64,000 nucleotides of DNA from Variovorax paradoxus (GTDB lineage: Bacteria; Pseudomonadota; Gammaproteobacteria; Burkholderiales; Burkholderiaceae_C). This document shows positions 56,940 to 64,000 of the stretch, piece after piece. The translations under genes and the position numbers were made by a program. Each line of letters begins with the position of its first letter. Position 1 is the first letter of the stretch. The notes under the pieces were generated by a model. That model was given only the letters and a program-made list of their open reading frames with translations. It was not told the origin of the DNA and ran no database searches. The DNA lies in contig NZ_JAUSXG010000001.1 of assembly GCF_030815855.1 (NCBI RefSeq), forward strand, positions 2,914,001 through 2,978,000. Direction: 5' to 3'.

Positions 56940-58177
56940 TGCACGCGCCCCTGCTTCAGCGACTTGACGGACTGGGTCAGGCGCCGGAGCACATCTCCGA
57001 CATTCGGCAACCCGTCTTCGTACAGCGCGCGCAGCGGAAGCAGCACCGAGCCGTCGGTACGGAACAGATGGCCGTCGGTGCCGATGCCGGGTGTGGCCAC
57101 GGGAATGAACACCTGCTGGTGCGCACTCGCCGCCCCGTTGCGCGGCCGCAAGCCCGGATGGCCGAGGACGATGCGCGGCATGCCGGCCTGGGGCGGCGCG
57201 GGCTCGGAGCCGTAGCTCGACACCCACAGCAGCGTGTCGACCGCGCCATCGGCGAGCAGGCGCCCGGCGTCGAAACACAGCGGCTCGTGTTCCAGGCCCA
57301 GGGGTCCGGCGCGCGAACGCAGCGGCAGGCCCGAGAGCCATGCGAACACCTGGTTCACGGTGGCGGCACCGTCGCCGCCGCCCAGCGACAGCGAGGCCGC
57401 GCGCGTGCTCCGGTTGAGCGTGGCAACGATGCGCTGAATGGCCTCGATGATCAACGCGCCCTGTGCCGGCAGGCGGCCGGGCTCGTACACCAGCACCGAA
57501 TAGCGCGATGCCCGCAAGCGCATCGACAGTGCCGCCAGGCCGGCCGGCACGCGATCGTCGCCGGGCGGAATGCGGCCCGCGACGATGGCCGCGAGCAGGG
57601 CCACGGTGTCGAACAGGTCGCCGTGCATGGGCAGCATTTCGGCGTGCACGTCATCGCGTTCCCCGATGCCGCAGCGGCGGAAGAATTCCGGATAGCGTGC
57701 GGTGGGATCTGCAGTCATGCAAACGATCAGCTCGGCCCGCGTTCTCACTTCCGCCAGCGTGGTGGTGAAGCCGCCGCGGTCTTGCAGGGCGCGCAAGCCA
57801 TGCATCATCGCCTGCCCTTGCGCGGGGTCGCAAATGGCGCCGGTTTCGCAGGCCAGCGCATACAAGGCCCGGGCACCCGCGACGTCGGTGCCGAGCCCGC
57901 CGAACAAGGGTTGTCGGCTGGCCGCGAGCAGGGATGCGGCGGCGGCAAGCGCGGTGTCGAGATCGCAGTCGCGGCCGTCGACCTGCGGCTGCGCGGTGGG
58001 CGGGGAGCCGTCGAAGGCAGCCAGTGCGGTGCGCGCGCGCGGGCAGTCGCTGCCGACCAGCTTCAGCGGTGTGCCGGGCGGTCCGAGGTCGACGCCGAAG
58101 GTGTCGCACAACAGGGGACAGAACGGACAGGTCCACGGAGGATCGGCGGGCTGCGCGGCGGGGTCGAATTCGCTCAT
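56936..58177 (-). CDS. fhcB: Formyltransferase/hydrolase complex subunit B
   Basis: A 413-residue homologue of FwdB, the molybdopterin subunit of archaeal formylmethanofuran dehydrogenase, but Fhc does no redox step and bacterial FhcB is thought to have lost the cofactor. The N-terminal CPFCPLLCDTFG keeps the cysteine pattern of an Fe-S site. The start at 58177 gives MSEFDPAAQ; an earlier in-frame start exists at 58207. It leads the fhcBADC operon. Confidence 0.93.
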   Translation of the reverse strand: MSEFDPAAQPADPPWTCPFCPLLCDTFGVDLGPPGTPLKLVGSDCPRARTALAAFDGSPPTAQPQVDGRDCDLDTALAAAASLLAASRQPLFGGLGTDVAGARALYALACETGAICDPAQGQAMMHGLRALQDRGGFTTTLAEVRTRAELIVCMTADPTARYPEFFRRCGIGERDDVHAEMLPMHGDLFDTVALLAAIVAGRIPPGDDRVPAGLAALSMRLRASRYSVLVYEPGRLPAQGALIIEAIQRIVATLNRSTRAASLSLGGGDGAATVNQVFAWLSGLPLRSRAGPLGLEHEPLCFDAGRLLADGAVDTLLWVSSYGSEPAPPQAGMPRIVLGHPGLRPRNGAASAHQQVFIPVATPGIGTDGHLFRTDGSVLLPLRALYEDGLPNVGDVLRRLTQSVKSLKQGRVQ

Positions 58178-58283
58178 GGGTGGGCAACCACGCAAGGCAT
58201 GTGCCATTCACCGATCTGGCTCGCGCGCCTCGGACGCGGGGGGAATTCGGCTGGCAGACGGCCGCATGGCACACACGTTGTGA

Positions 58284-58311
58284 GACATAGTGTTGCGGTT
58301 TTGACGGTCAA
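58284..58311 (-). promoter_or_regulatory. Candidate sigma-70-type promoter of the fhc operon
   Basis: On the minus strand TTGACC (58306-58311) and TATGTC (58284-58289) are separated by 16 bases, about 107 bases upstream of the fhcB start. The region 58178-58429 between fhcB and the HisA-like gene shows no coding sequence or clear hairpin. Confidence 0.35.
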
Positions 58312-58429
58312 TGCGTGCCGGTTGCGGCTCCCGGCAGTGCATGCAGGCTCCGCGCGGGATGGCACGGTTCGTGTGTGCGGCGGGTTGATGGCATGCCACA
58401 CCCACCCTCGCCGCACCCGATCCGCCGGA

Positions 58430-59170
58430 TCAGCGGCGCACCCGTGGCAGGTGCAGGTCGTGCAGCGCGCTGGCGACCAGCCAGGCATCGGCGCCGGCCG
58501 CGGCAGCAAGCGCCAGGTCTTCCTCGCTGCGGATTCCGCCGGCGCCAATGACCGTGGCCTTCGGTGCCAGGCGCCGCACTTCCTGCAGGGTCTCCAGGTC
58601 GGGGCCGGCGCCGGAGCCGACGCGCTCGAGCGTCATCACGATCAGCCGCTCGGGCCACAGATCCACGGCGTCCCAGCAGCCGGCGTTGTCCAGGCGACGT
58701 CCGTCGCGCCGGTCCAGCGACAGCGCGGCAGCGGGTTCAGCCACGCCGGCGGTCCCGTCCGCCGCATTTTCGAAGCAGCGTTCGAGCGCCTCGCGCGAAC
58801 GCAGGGATTCGCTGCCGAACACGAGCACGATGCGCGAGGCGAAAGGCGCCAGCTGCGTGCGCAGCGCCTCGCCCGCCGCGGCGTCCGCCAGGCCCACGTC
58901 CAGCCAGAGTTCGATTTCAGGCAAGACCTTCAGCAGATCGGTCAGCACGCCGATCTGCACCGCCCCGCCCTGCAGGGCGTCGAGGTCGGCCACATACAGC
59001 TGCCGCGCCGCGCAGTGGTCGCAGAGGATGCGCGCCACCGTGACCGGATCGCTGCTGGCGCACAGCGCCGAGACGATCGGCCGGTACGCCTTGCGGTCGC
59101 CGCGCACGGCCCTGACCACCTGCCCCTGCAGCAGGTCGACAACGGGGATCAGGTTCAATTCGGAAGTCAT
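58430..59170 (-). CDS. HisA/HisF-family protein of the H4MPT/methanofuran gene cluster
   Basis: A 246-residue TIM barrel related to phosphoribosylformimino isomerase HisA. Both HisA-type catalytic aspartates appear kept: VVDLLQGQVV near the N terminus and LDRRDGR in the middle. The phosphate-binding loops are GAGGIRSEED and ADAWLVASALHDL. Archaea and methylotrophs carry such HisA-related proteins in cofactor clusters, with no agreed function. Because it retains the catalytic pair, it is likely an active isomerase on a sugar-phosphate-type intermediate of methanofuran or methanopterin. Its start is only 29 bases from the divergent ATP-grasp gene. Confidence 0.75.
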   Translation of the reverse strand: MTSELNLIPVVDLLQGQVVRAVRGDRKAYRPIVSALCASSDPVTVARILCDHCAARQLYVADLDALQGGAVQIGVLTDLLKVLPEIELWLDVGLADAAAGEALRTQLAPFASRIVLVFGSESLRSREALERCFENAADGTAGVAEPAAALSLDRRDGRRLDNAGCWDAVDLWPERLIVMTLERVGSGAGPDLETLQEVRRLAPKATVIGAGGIRSEEDLALAAAAGADAWLVASALHDLHLPRVRR

Positions 59171-59199
59171 GGGAAAGCGCCCGGAAGGTGGATGATGAA

Positions 59200-60186
59200 A
59201 TGACGACACGCGTTTTTGTTTACGAGTATCTCAGCGGCGGCGGCTGGAGCGACTATGGCGATGACGCGGCGGCCGATGAGTTGCTGCCGCTCGGAACGTC
59301 CATGCGCGACGCGATGGTGGCAGACCTGATGCGCGCTGCCGATTGTTCGGTTTCGGCGGCAACCTGCGAACAGGGGAACACCCTGCCCGCCCGGGCGATG
59401 CCGCTGCGCCCGCGGGCCAACGAATCGGCCTTCGACTTCGTGGCGCGGCAGAGCGCGCTGCACGACCTGGTCTGGCTGGTGGCCCCCGAGACGGACGGCC
59501 TCCTGGCCCGCTTCCAGCGCACGGTGGGCAATGCGCGCTGGCTGGGTTGCAGCGCCGAGGCCATCGAACTGACCGCGGGCAAGAAGGCCACGCTCGCGCA
59601 CCTGGCTTCGCATGGCGTGCAAACGCCTTTGGCCTTCGCCGATGCATCCGAGATCAAGCGCTGGGTGGTCAAGCCCGACGATGGCGCCGGCGGCGTGGCC
59701 ACGCACGTGCACACGCGCCATGCGGACGCGCTCGAAGACCAGGCCCTGCGCGCGCAAGGCGGCGCGCCCCTGACGCTCGAGCCCTGGATCGAAGGCGAAG
59801 CACTGAGCCTGTCGTTGCTGTGCTCGGCGCAGAATGCCGAAATGCTGAGCATCAATCGCCAGTGCATCTCGATCGACACGCACGGGAGACTGTCCTTCGA
59901 CGGTGTGAGCGTCGACGCCGTGGGCCAGGGCGATCCGCGCCGGCGCTCCTTGGCCGCGCTGGCCATGCAAGTGGCACGCGCCATCCCGGGCCTGCGCGGC
60001 TTCGCCGGCATCGACCTGGTCTGGCATCCGCAGCACGGGCCGGTGGTGATCGAGGTCAACCCGCGCGTCACCTGCGCCTATGTCGGGCTCTCGGCGGCGC
60101 TGGGCCGCAACCTGGCGGCCGAACTGTTGGCGGACCGGCTTCACGGCGAAGTCCGCGAGCGGGAACTTGCACGTGCCAACGCCTGA
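59200..60186 (+). CDS. mfnD: ATP-grasp ligase, MfnD-like (tyramine/tyrosine-glutamate ligase)
   Basis: A 328-residue ATP-grasp protein. N-terminal EYLSGGGW, ATP-binding KRWVVKPDDGAGGVATHV, and the terminal IEVNPRVTCAYVG are the family marks. In archaeal methanofuran synthesis MfnD joins tyramine to glutamate; in bacterial methylofuran tyrosine replaces tyramine, so substrate details may differ. The start may be ATG 59200 or GTG 59188; GGAAGGTGG lies ahead of both. It overlaps the next gene by 14 bases. Confidence 0.72.
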   Translation: MTTRVFVYEYLSGGGWSDYGDDAAADELLPLGTSMRDAMVADLMRAADCSVSAATCEQGNTLPARAMPLRPRANESAFDFVARQSALHDLVWLVAPETDGLLARFQRTVGNARWLGCSAEAIELTAGKKATLAHLASHGVQTPLAFADASEIKRWVVKPDDGAGGVATHVHTRHADALEDQALRAQGGAPLTLEPWIEGEALSLSLLCSAQNAEMLSINRQCISIDTHGRLSFDGVSVDAVGQGDPRRRSLAALAMQVARAIPGLRGFAGIDLVWHPQHGPVVIEVNPRVTCAYVGLSAALGRNLAAELLADRLHGEVRERELARANA

Positions 60187-61270
60187 ACGCGCCACCATCG
60201 GGTGGGACATCGGCGGTGCACATGTCAAGGCCTGCCTGCTGCAAGGCGGCGAGGTGGCCGATGTGGCGCAGTGGGGTTGCCCGCTCTGGCAGGGCCTGGA
60301 TCACCTGGCGCGTGCATTGCAAGCCGCGCAGGCGCGCTGGCCGGCGCTCGCCGCAGCACAGCATGCCGTGACCATGACGGGCGAAATGGTCGACCTGTTC
60401 CCCGATCGCGAAGCCGGCGTGCGAGGCATTGCCGCCGCGCTGGCGGCGTCGCTTCCTGCGCCATCGGGTGCCCTGCACTTCTTTGCCGGCGATGCCGGAT
60501 GGTGCTCCGCCGAAGACGTGGCCCGGCACTGGGAACACATCGCCTCGGCCAACTGGCTTGCGACGGCTCGCCACGCCGCACTGGTGTTTCCGGAGGGCAT
60601 GCTGGTCGACATCGGCAGCACCACCACCGACCTGATCGCCTTCGGCAACGAGCGCGTGCTGACCACCAGCCGCACCGACGCCGAACGACTGGTGAGCGGC
60701 GAGCTCGCCTACCACGGCGTGGTGCGCACGCCGGTGTGTGCGCTGACGCAGCGCATCGAATGGCGCGGCCACGCTCGCCATGTGATGAACGAATTCTTCG
60801 CCACCACGGCCGACGTCTACCGGCTTTGCGGCGAACTCGACCCGGCGCACGACCTGTACCCGAGCGCCGACAACGCAGCCAAGAGCCTGCCGGCCACGCG
60901 CCAGCGGCTCGCGCGCATGGTCGGGCTGGACGAGCGCGATGCCTCCGCTGAAGAATGGCTGGAGCTGGCGCACGCCTGGCGCGCGGCCCAGGTCGAAGCC
61001 GTGGGATCGCAGTTGCGCCGCGTGCTCGGCGCGCATGGGCTCTCGCGTGAAGCGGTAATTGTGAGCGCGGGCTGCGGCGCCTTCCTGGTGCCCAGCCTGG
61101 CGGCCGTTGCCGCGGCCGAAACCGCTGGCTCCGCGCCGCGCCGCTTTGCCGCCTATGGCCGCGACGTCGCGAAGGTGGCCCGCCAAGCGGCCGCGGGCAC
61201 CGGCACCTGGGCGCAGGTATGCGCACCCAGCGTCGCGGTGGCGGCGCTGTTCGAAAGGGAGCACGACTGA
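60173..61270 (+). CDS. mfnF: Hydantoinase/oxoprolinase-like protein of H4MPT-linked C1 transfer, MfnF-like
   Basis: A 365-residue ASKHA-fold protein. GWDIGGAHVKACLLQ and VDIGSTTTDLIAF are the phosphate-binding segments. It belongs to the uncharacterised family linked to H4MPT-dependent C1 transfer; the archaeal relative MfnF couples the furan moiety to tyramine-glutamate. GTG 60173 overlaps the ATP-grasp gene's end, and the TGA overlaps the next ATG (61268-61272). So it is translated in step with its neighbours. Confidence 0.75.
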   Translation: MPTPERATIGWDIGGAHVKACLLQGGEVADVAQWGCPLWQGLDHLARALQAAQARWPALAAAQHAVTMTGEMVDLFPDREAGVRGIAAALAASLPAPSGALHFFAGDAGWCSAEDVARHWEHIASANWLATARHAALVFPEGMLVDIGSTTTDLIAFGNERVLTTSRTDAERLVSGELAYHGVVRTPVCALTQRIEWRGHARHVMNEFFATTADVYRLCGELDPAHDLYPSADNAAKSLPATRQRLARMVGLDERDASAEEWLELAHAWRAAQVEAVGSQLRRVLGAHGLSREAVIVSAGCGAFLVPSLAAVAAAETAGSAPRRFAAYGRDVAKVARQAAAGTGTWAQVCAPSVAVAALFEREHD

Positions 61271-61869
61271 TGTGGGTCGTCAAGATTGGCGGCAGCCTTT
61301 GTGCCGACCCGCTGCTGCCGCAGTGGCTCGATTTGCTGACGCAGATCGGCGGCGGCCGCGTGACGGTGGTCTGCGGCGGCGGCACCTTTGCGGATGAAGT
61401 GCGGCGTGTACAGGCGCACTGGCAGTTCAACGACCTGGCCGCGCACAACATGGCGGTGCTGGCCATGGCGCAAACGGCCTACCAGCTGCATGGACTGAAT
61501 CCTGCGCTGCAGCTGGCCGCGCGCAAGACCGACATCCCCGATCTGCTGCGCCAGGGAAAGACTGCCCTCTGGGTGCCGCTCGAACTGCGGCGCGAGCAAC
61601 CCGACGAGCGCACCGGCTGGAACGCCACTTCCGACACCATTGCGCTCGATCTCGCGAAGCATCTCAATGCCGAGCAGCTGGTGCTGGTCAAGTCGTGCGT
61701 CATCGATCCGCAAATGACGCTGGCCGAACTGGGTGATACCGGCGTGGTCGACCAGCAGTTTGCCGAACAGTCTGGCGACGCGGCGTTTCCGATCACCCTG
61801 CTTCACAAGAACCAGCTGGCGATCATGCGTGCGCTGTTGCTGGGCGAAGCCACCTTCGTGCCGCGCTGA
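61270..61869 (+). CDS. mfnE: Amino acid kinase-fold protein, MfnE-like
   Basis: A 199-residue protein with the amino acid kinase fold: VVKIGGSLC at the N terminus, VVCGGGTFADEVR, and LVLVKSCVIDPQ. Archaeal MfnE phosphorylates aminomethyl-furanmethanol phosphate to the diphosphate. Its order after the MfnD- and MfnF-like genes supports the assignment. Its stop is 32 bases from the convergent end of mfnB. Confidence 0.75.
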   Translation: MWVVKIGGSLCADPLLPQWLDLLTQIGGGRVTVVCGGGTFADEVRRVQAHWQFNDLAAHNMAVLAMAQTAYQLHGLNPALQLAARKTDIPDLLRQGKTALWVPLELRREQPDERTGWNATSDTIALDLAKHLNAEQLVLVKSCVIDPQMTLAELGDTGVVDQQFAEQSGDAAFPITLLHKNQLAIMRALLLGEATFVPR

Positions 61870-61901
61870 CCCGGCCTGCCCGCCGCGCACGCAGAAAATG
61901 T

Positions 61902-62603
61902 TCAAGCCGGCACGGACTCGACGACCTCGCCGTGCAGCAGCGCGGCCAGTGCCGCAAGCCGCTGCGGGCAGAGCGCCGTCTTGCGGTCTGCCACGCAAAC
62001 AGCACTGCGAAAGCCCGCGAAATCAGGTGCCAGCGACTGCAGCAGCGGAACGTGTTTTGTGCGCAGCGCACCCGCGAGGCCGGCCAGCCGATGCGAGGCG
62101 CGCACCTGAGCCAGAAAGGCGCGCAGGTCCGCGATCGGCACCGCATCGAACAGGCTGCCGGCCTGCTTGTCGGCAGTGTCCGCCATCAACGCCGGAAATT
62201 CCAGTGCGCAGGCATGTGCGACCAGCGCGGCATCGAGCCCGCGGTCGGCGATGAAGACCGGCACCACGGGCCAGCCGCAAATCGCCAGCGCGTCGAGCAC
62301 CGCGAAGGCTTCGGCGCCTCGCTCGATGCCGACCTTCACGTAGTCGACACCGCAGGCACCGACTGCTTCCACCTGCGCCAGGATGCGGTCCAACGCACGC
62401 ATCGGCAGGTCGCCGATGGTTGCGCTCACGGGAAGGCCGATGCCGTGCGCACGCAGTGCCTCCACGATGGCGCGGACCGTTGCCACCGGCAGACCGCCGA
62501 GCGCGCCCTCGCCGGGCTCCTTCAGGTCGATGAAGTCGGCCCCACCGCTTGCCGCAAGCAAGGCTTCGTCCACGCTGCGCACGCTCACCAGCATGCGCGT
62601 CAT
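61902..62603 (-). CDS. mfnB: MfnB-like (5-formylfuran-3-yl)methyl phosphate synthase
   Basis: A 233-residue TIM-barrel enzyme making the furan ring of methanofuran from two glyceraldehyde-3-phosphates. The Schiff-base lysine fits K28 in FIDLKEPGEGALGG; K90 (VDYVKVGIERG) fits the second lysine. It overlaps the DUF447 gene upstream by 4 bases (ATGA). Length agrees with the archaeal enzyme. Confidence 0.88.
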   Translation of the reverse strand: MTRMLVSVRSVDEALLAASGGADFIDLKEPGEGALGGLPVATVRAIVEALRAHGIGLPVSATIGDLPMRALDRILAQVEAVGACGVDYVKVGIERGAEAFAVLDALAICGWPVVPVFIADRGLDAALVAHACALEFPALMADTADKQAGSLFDAVPIADLRAFLAQVRASHRLAGLAGALRTKHVPLLQSLAPDFAGFRSAVCVADRKTALCPQRLAALAALLHGEVVESVPA

Positions 62604-63181
62604 GATGCGCGCTCCGGTGTGCCGGCGCGATGCTGTGCGACGGCGGCACGCAGCCACTCCCAGGCTTCGTGTTCCTCGGGGCCGGCGGTCTTGTCGATCG
62701 CAATCTGCAGATAGGTCATTTCGGTTTCCACTTTCTCGGGGGGCAGCATGTGCAGGCGGCTGACCAGCACGGCGCCTTCGATCACCGCGGCCTGCGCGCG
62801 GTTGAAGCCGACGAAGGGCGCATGGGTCGCCTCGTGCACCGGCACCATTCGGAGCACCGGCCGCTGCACGTCGTCGCGCTGCTCGGCGAGTTCGAGCTCG
62901 ATGTGGCGCAATGCCGCGGCAAGCCGCACACCTTCGATGCGTTCGGCGGGCAGCGTGGGCCAAGCCTTGCGTCCGGTCACGCAGCCCGCGAACACGCGGG
63001 TGTCGCAGACGATGTTGAGCACCGCATGACCGGTGGCCACGATGTTGTCGTGCGTCGTCGAGGGCTTGAACGGCATCAGCAGAATGCCGCCATCCTGGTA
63101 GCGAATGCCCATCGGGGCCACGTGTGGCTTGCCGCCAGGGGCCACCGTGGTCACCACGGCTTCGAAGATCTGGTCGTTCAT
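62600..63181 (-). CDS. DUF447-family protein of the H4MPT cluster
   Basis: A 193-residue protein of DUF447, found in methanogens and methylotrophs. It starts MNDQIFEAVVTTVAPGGKPHVAPMGI, a flavin-binding split-barrel-like pattern, followed by GHAVLNIVCDTRVFAGCVTG. The function is unknown; a role in methanopterin or methanofuran synthesis is indicated only by genomic association. It is coupled by 4-base overlaps on both sides. Confidence 0.8.
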   Translation of the reverse strand: MNDQIFEAVVTTVAPGGKPHVAPMGIRYQDGGILLMPFKPSTTHDNIVATGHAVLNIVCDTRVFAGCVTGRKAWPTLPAERIEGVRLAAALRHIELELAEQRDDVQRPVLRMVPVHEATHAPFVGFNRAQAAVIEGAVLVSRLHMLPPEKVETEMTYLQIAIDKTAGPEEHEAWEWLRAAVAQHRAGTPERAS

Positions 63182-64000
63182 GAGGGTGACGGTGCGGCGG
63201 CGTCTACGACGCCCGGCTCGGCCGCGCTCTGGTTCCTGGAAGTCTTCATGGTCGTTCCCGGCGCGCACCAGCGCGCAAGGTCTTCGGTCGGCCGCGGCGC
63301 GGCGCACCCCCAGTCGAGCGGCTGGTCTTGCACGTAGCGCTTGCCGAGCTGCCAGGCGATTTCGGCGCGCGCGAGCTCCACGCCCATGTAGAACGCGTGG
63401 TCGGCATCGTCCTGCAGCTTGAGCTGCGGCCAGAGTTCGAAGGCGCCCTGCCCCAGCCGCAATCCGTCGCGGTTGTACACGTGCAGCCCGAGCGGCGATA
63501 TCTGCACGCGGAAATTCGGGTCGCGCACCTGGGAGGCGATCTCGCCGATTTCTTCGGGCGTGTCGGGAAACGGATGCTTGGCATGCACCGTCATCAGCGC
63601 ATCGCTCATGCCCTTGGGCAGCGTGGCGTTGCGGGCCGCGGCATGCATGATGCGGCGCGCCCAGTCGGCCTCGCTCACCGCGCGGCGCGCGTGCTGGCTG
63701 ACCTGCGTGGTCAGCACCGCCGCCACGTTCAGCTCGGCGGCAATGCCGAACAGCACCGCGTTGATGCCGCTGGTGTCGGCCTCGGTAAGCTCGGTGACGT
63801 TGCCGACGCCCAGCATGATCGGCGCATCGGGAAAGCGCTCGCGCAGCCGGTGGTAGCGCACGATGGAGGCGGTCAAGCCGAAAGGTATCGGGTCAAGGAT
63901 CGAATCGGCCAGGAAGGCGCGGCCGCGGCGCTGCATTTGCAGCACTGCTTCGTACAGCGATTCTTCGTCGGCCGGAACGCGCGGTATCAGCACCGGCGTG
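63178..64000 (-). CDS. Dihydropteroate synthase-like protein (N-terminal part outside window)
   Basis: C-terminal portion of a dihydropteroate synthase-related protein; the frame is still open at the right edge, so the start lies beyond the window. Visible segments: FLADSILDPIPFGL, RFPDAPIMLGVGNVTELTEADTSGINA, and HPFPDTPEEIGEI. Members of this family occur in H4MPT clusters of archaea and methylotrophs and may join pABA-derived and pterin parts. It is the first visible gene of the mfnB operon. Confidence 0.82.
   Translation of the reverse strand, partial: TPVLIPRVPADEESLYEAVLQMQRRGRAFLADSILDPIPFGLTASIVRYHRLRERFPDAPIMLGVGNVTELTEADTSGINAVLFGIAAELNVAAVLTTQVSQHARRAVSEADWARRIMHAAARNATLPKGMSDALMTVHAKHPFPDTPEEIGEIASQVRDPNFRVQISPLGLHVYNRDGLRLGQGAFELWPQLKLQDDADHAFYMGVELARAEIAWQLGKRYVQDQPLDWGCAAPRPTEDLARWCAPGTTMKTSRNQSAAEPGVVDAAAPSPS

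Noticed and set aside
56939..59203. 754-codon open frame on the plus strand over fhcB and the HisA-like gene
   Set aside because: A shadow frame: it crosses the 58178-58429 intergenic region and two well-supported minus-strand genes.

Overview
The window is GC-rich DNA with dense, often overlapping genes. It reads as a betaproteobacterium of the order Burkholderiales, most likely a Comamonadaceae member near Variovorax; this placement rests on gene content and general protein character, not on a marker gene. About 50 kb form one contiguous C1 and autotrophy island: methanol oxidation, PQQ synthesis, formaldehyde oxidation through methanopterin/methanofuran-type cofactors, and CO2 fixation by the Calvin cycle. 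I see no tRNA, rRNA, CRISPR array, transposase or integrase.

Layout. Positions 1-7.7 kb hold unrelated genes: the tail of an unknown gene, a sensor kinase that appears frameshifted, a Crp/Fnr regulator, a two-subunit molybdenum hydroxylase and a tannase-family lipoprotein. From 7.9 to 13.2 kb lies an exported-protein cluster: two putative subunits, an accessory protein, a PapD-like chaperone, a beta-barrel protein with an SdrD-B-like tail, and a small exported relative. It resembles chaperone-usher pili but has no recognisable usher. From 13.2 to 24.7 kb is a Calvin-cycle operon on the minus strand (cbbLSXYEZFPTA, form I red-type RuBisCO), with divergent cbbR.

From 24.7 to 31.8 kb a minus-strand operon encodes a PedA1A2BC-type ABC system, a Bug-type binding protein and a TonB-dependent receptor. 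It diverges from xoxF at 32.3 kb, whose product carries the extra aspartate of lanthanide-dependent methanol dehydrogenases. xoxG, xoxJ, two small exported unknowns, a beta-propeller protein, mxaD and mxaRSACKL follow on the plus strand to 43.7 kb; mxaF and mxaI are absent from the window. pqqABCDE (43.6-46.9 kb, minus strand) supplies the cofactor. A hydrolase, histidine kinase and response regulator (47.1-50.1 kb) are translationally coupled and diverge from pqqA.

From 50.1 to 58.2 kb (minus strand) lie fhcBADC, a Fae-like gene, pabBC and a HAD phosphatase. From 58.4 kb to the end lie a HisA-like gene, mfnD/F/E-like genes, mfnB, a DUF447 gene and a truncated dihydropteroate synthase-like gene, which fit biosynthesis of the methanofuran- and methanopterin-type cofactors.

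Together: XoxF with PQQ and a lanthanide oxidises methanol in the periplasm and passes electrons to XoxG. The formaldehyde is oxidised on H4MPT and methanofuran carriers to formate (Fhc), then presumably to CO2, which RuBisCO fixes. The most notable observations are the Bug/TonB genes inside a putative lanthanide-uptake operon, Mxa maturation genes serving a XoxF-only locus, a 59-bp tandem duplication that makes two 20-codon coupling ORFs between fhcD and fhcC, a Fae homologue without the catalytic histidine, and the usher-less fibre-like cluster.
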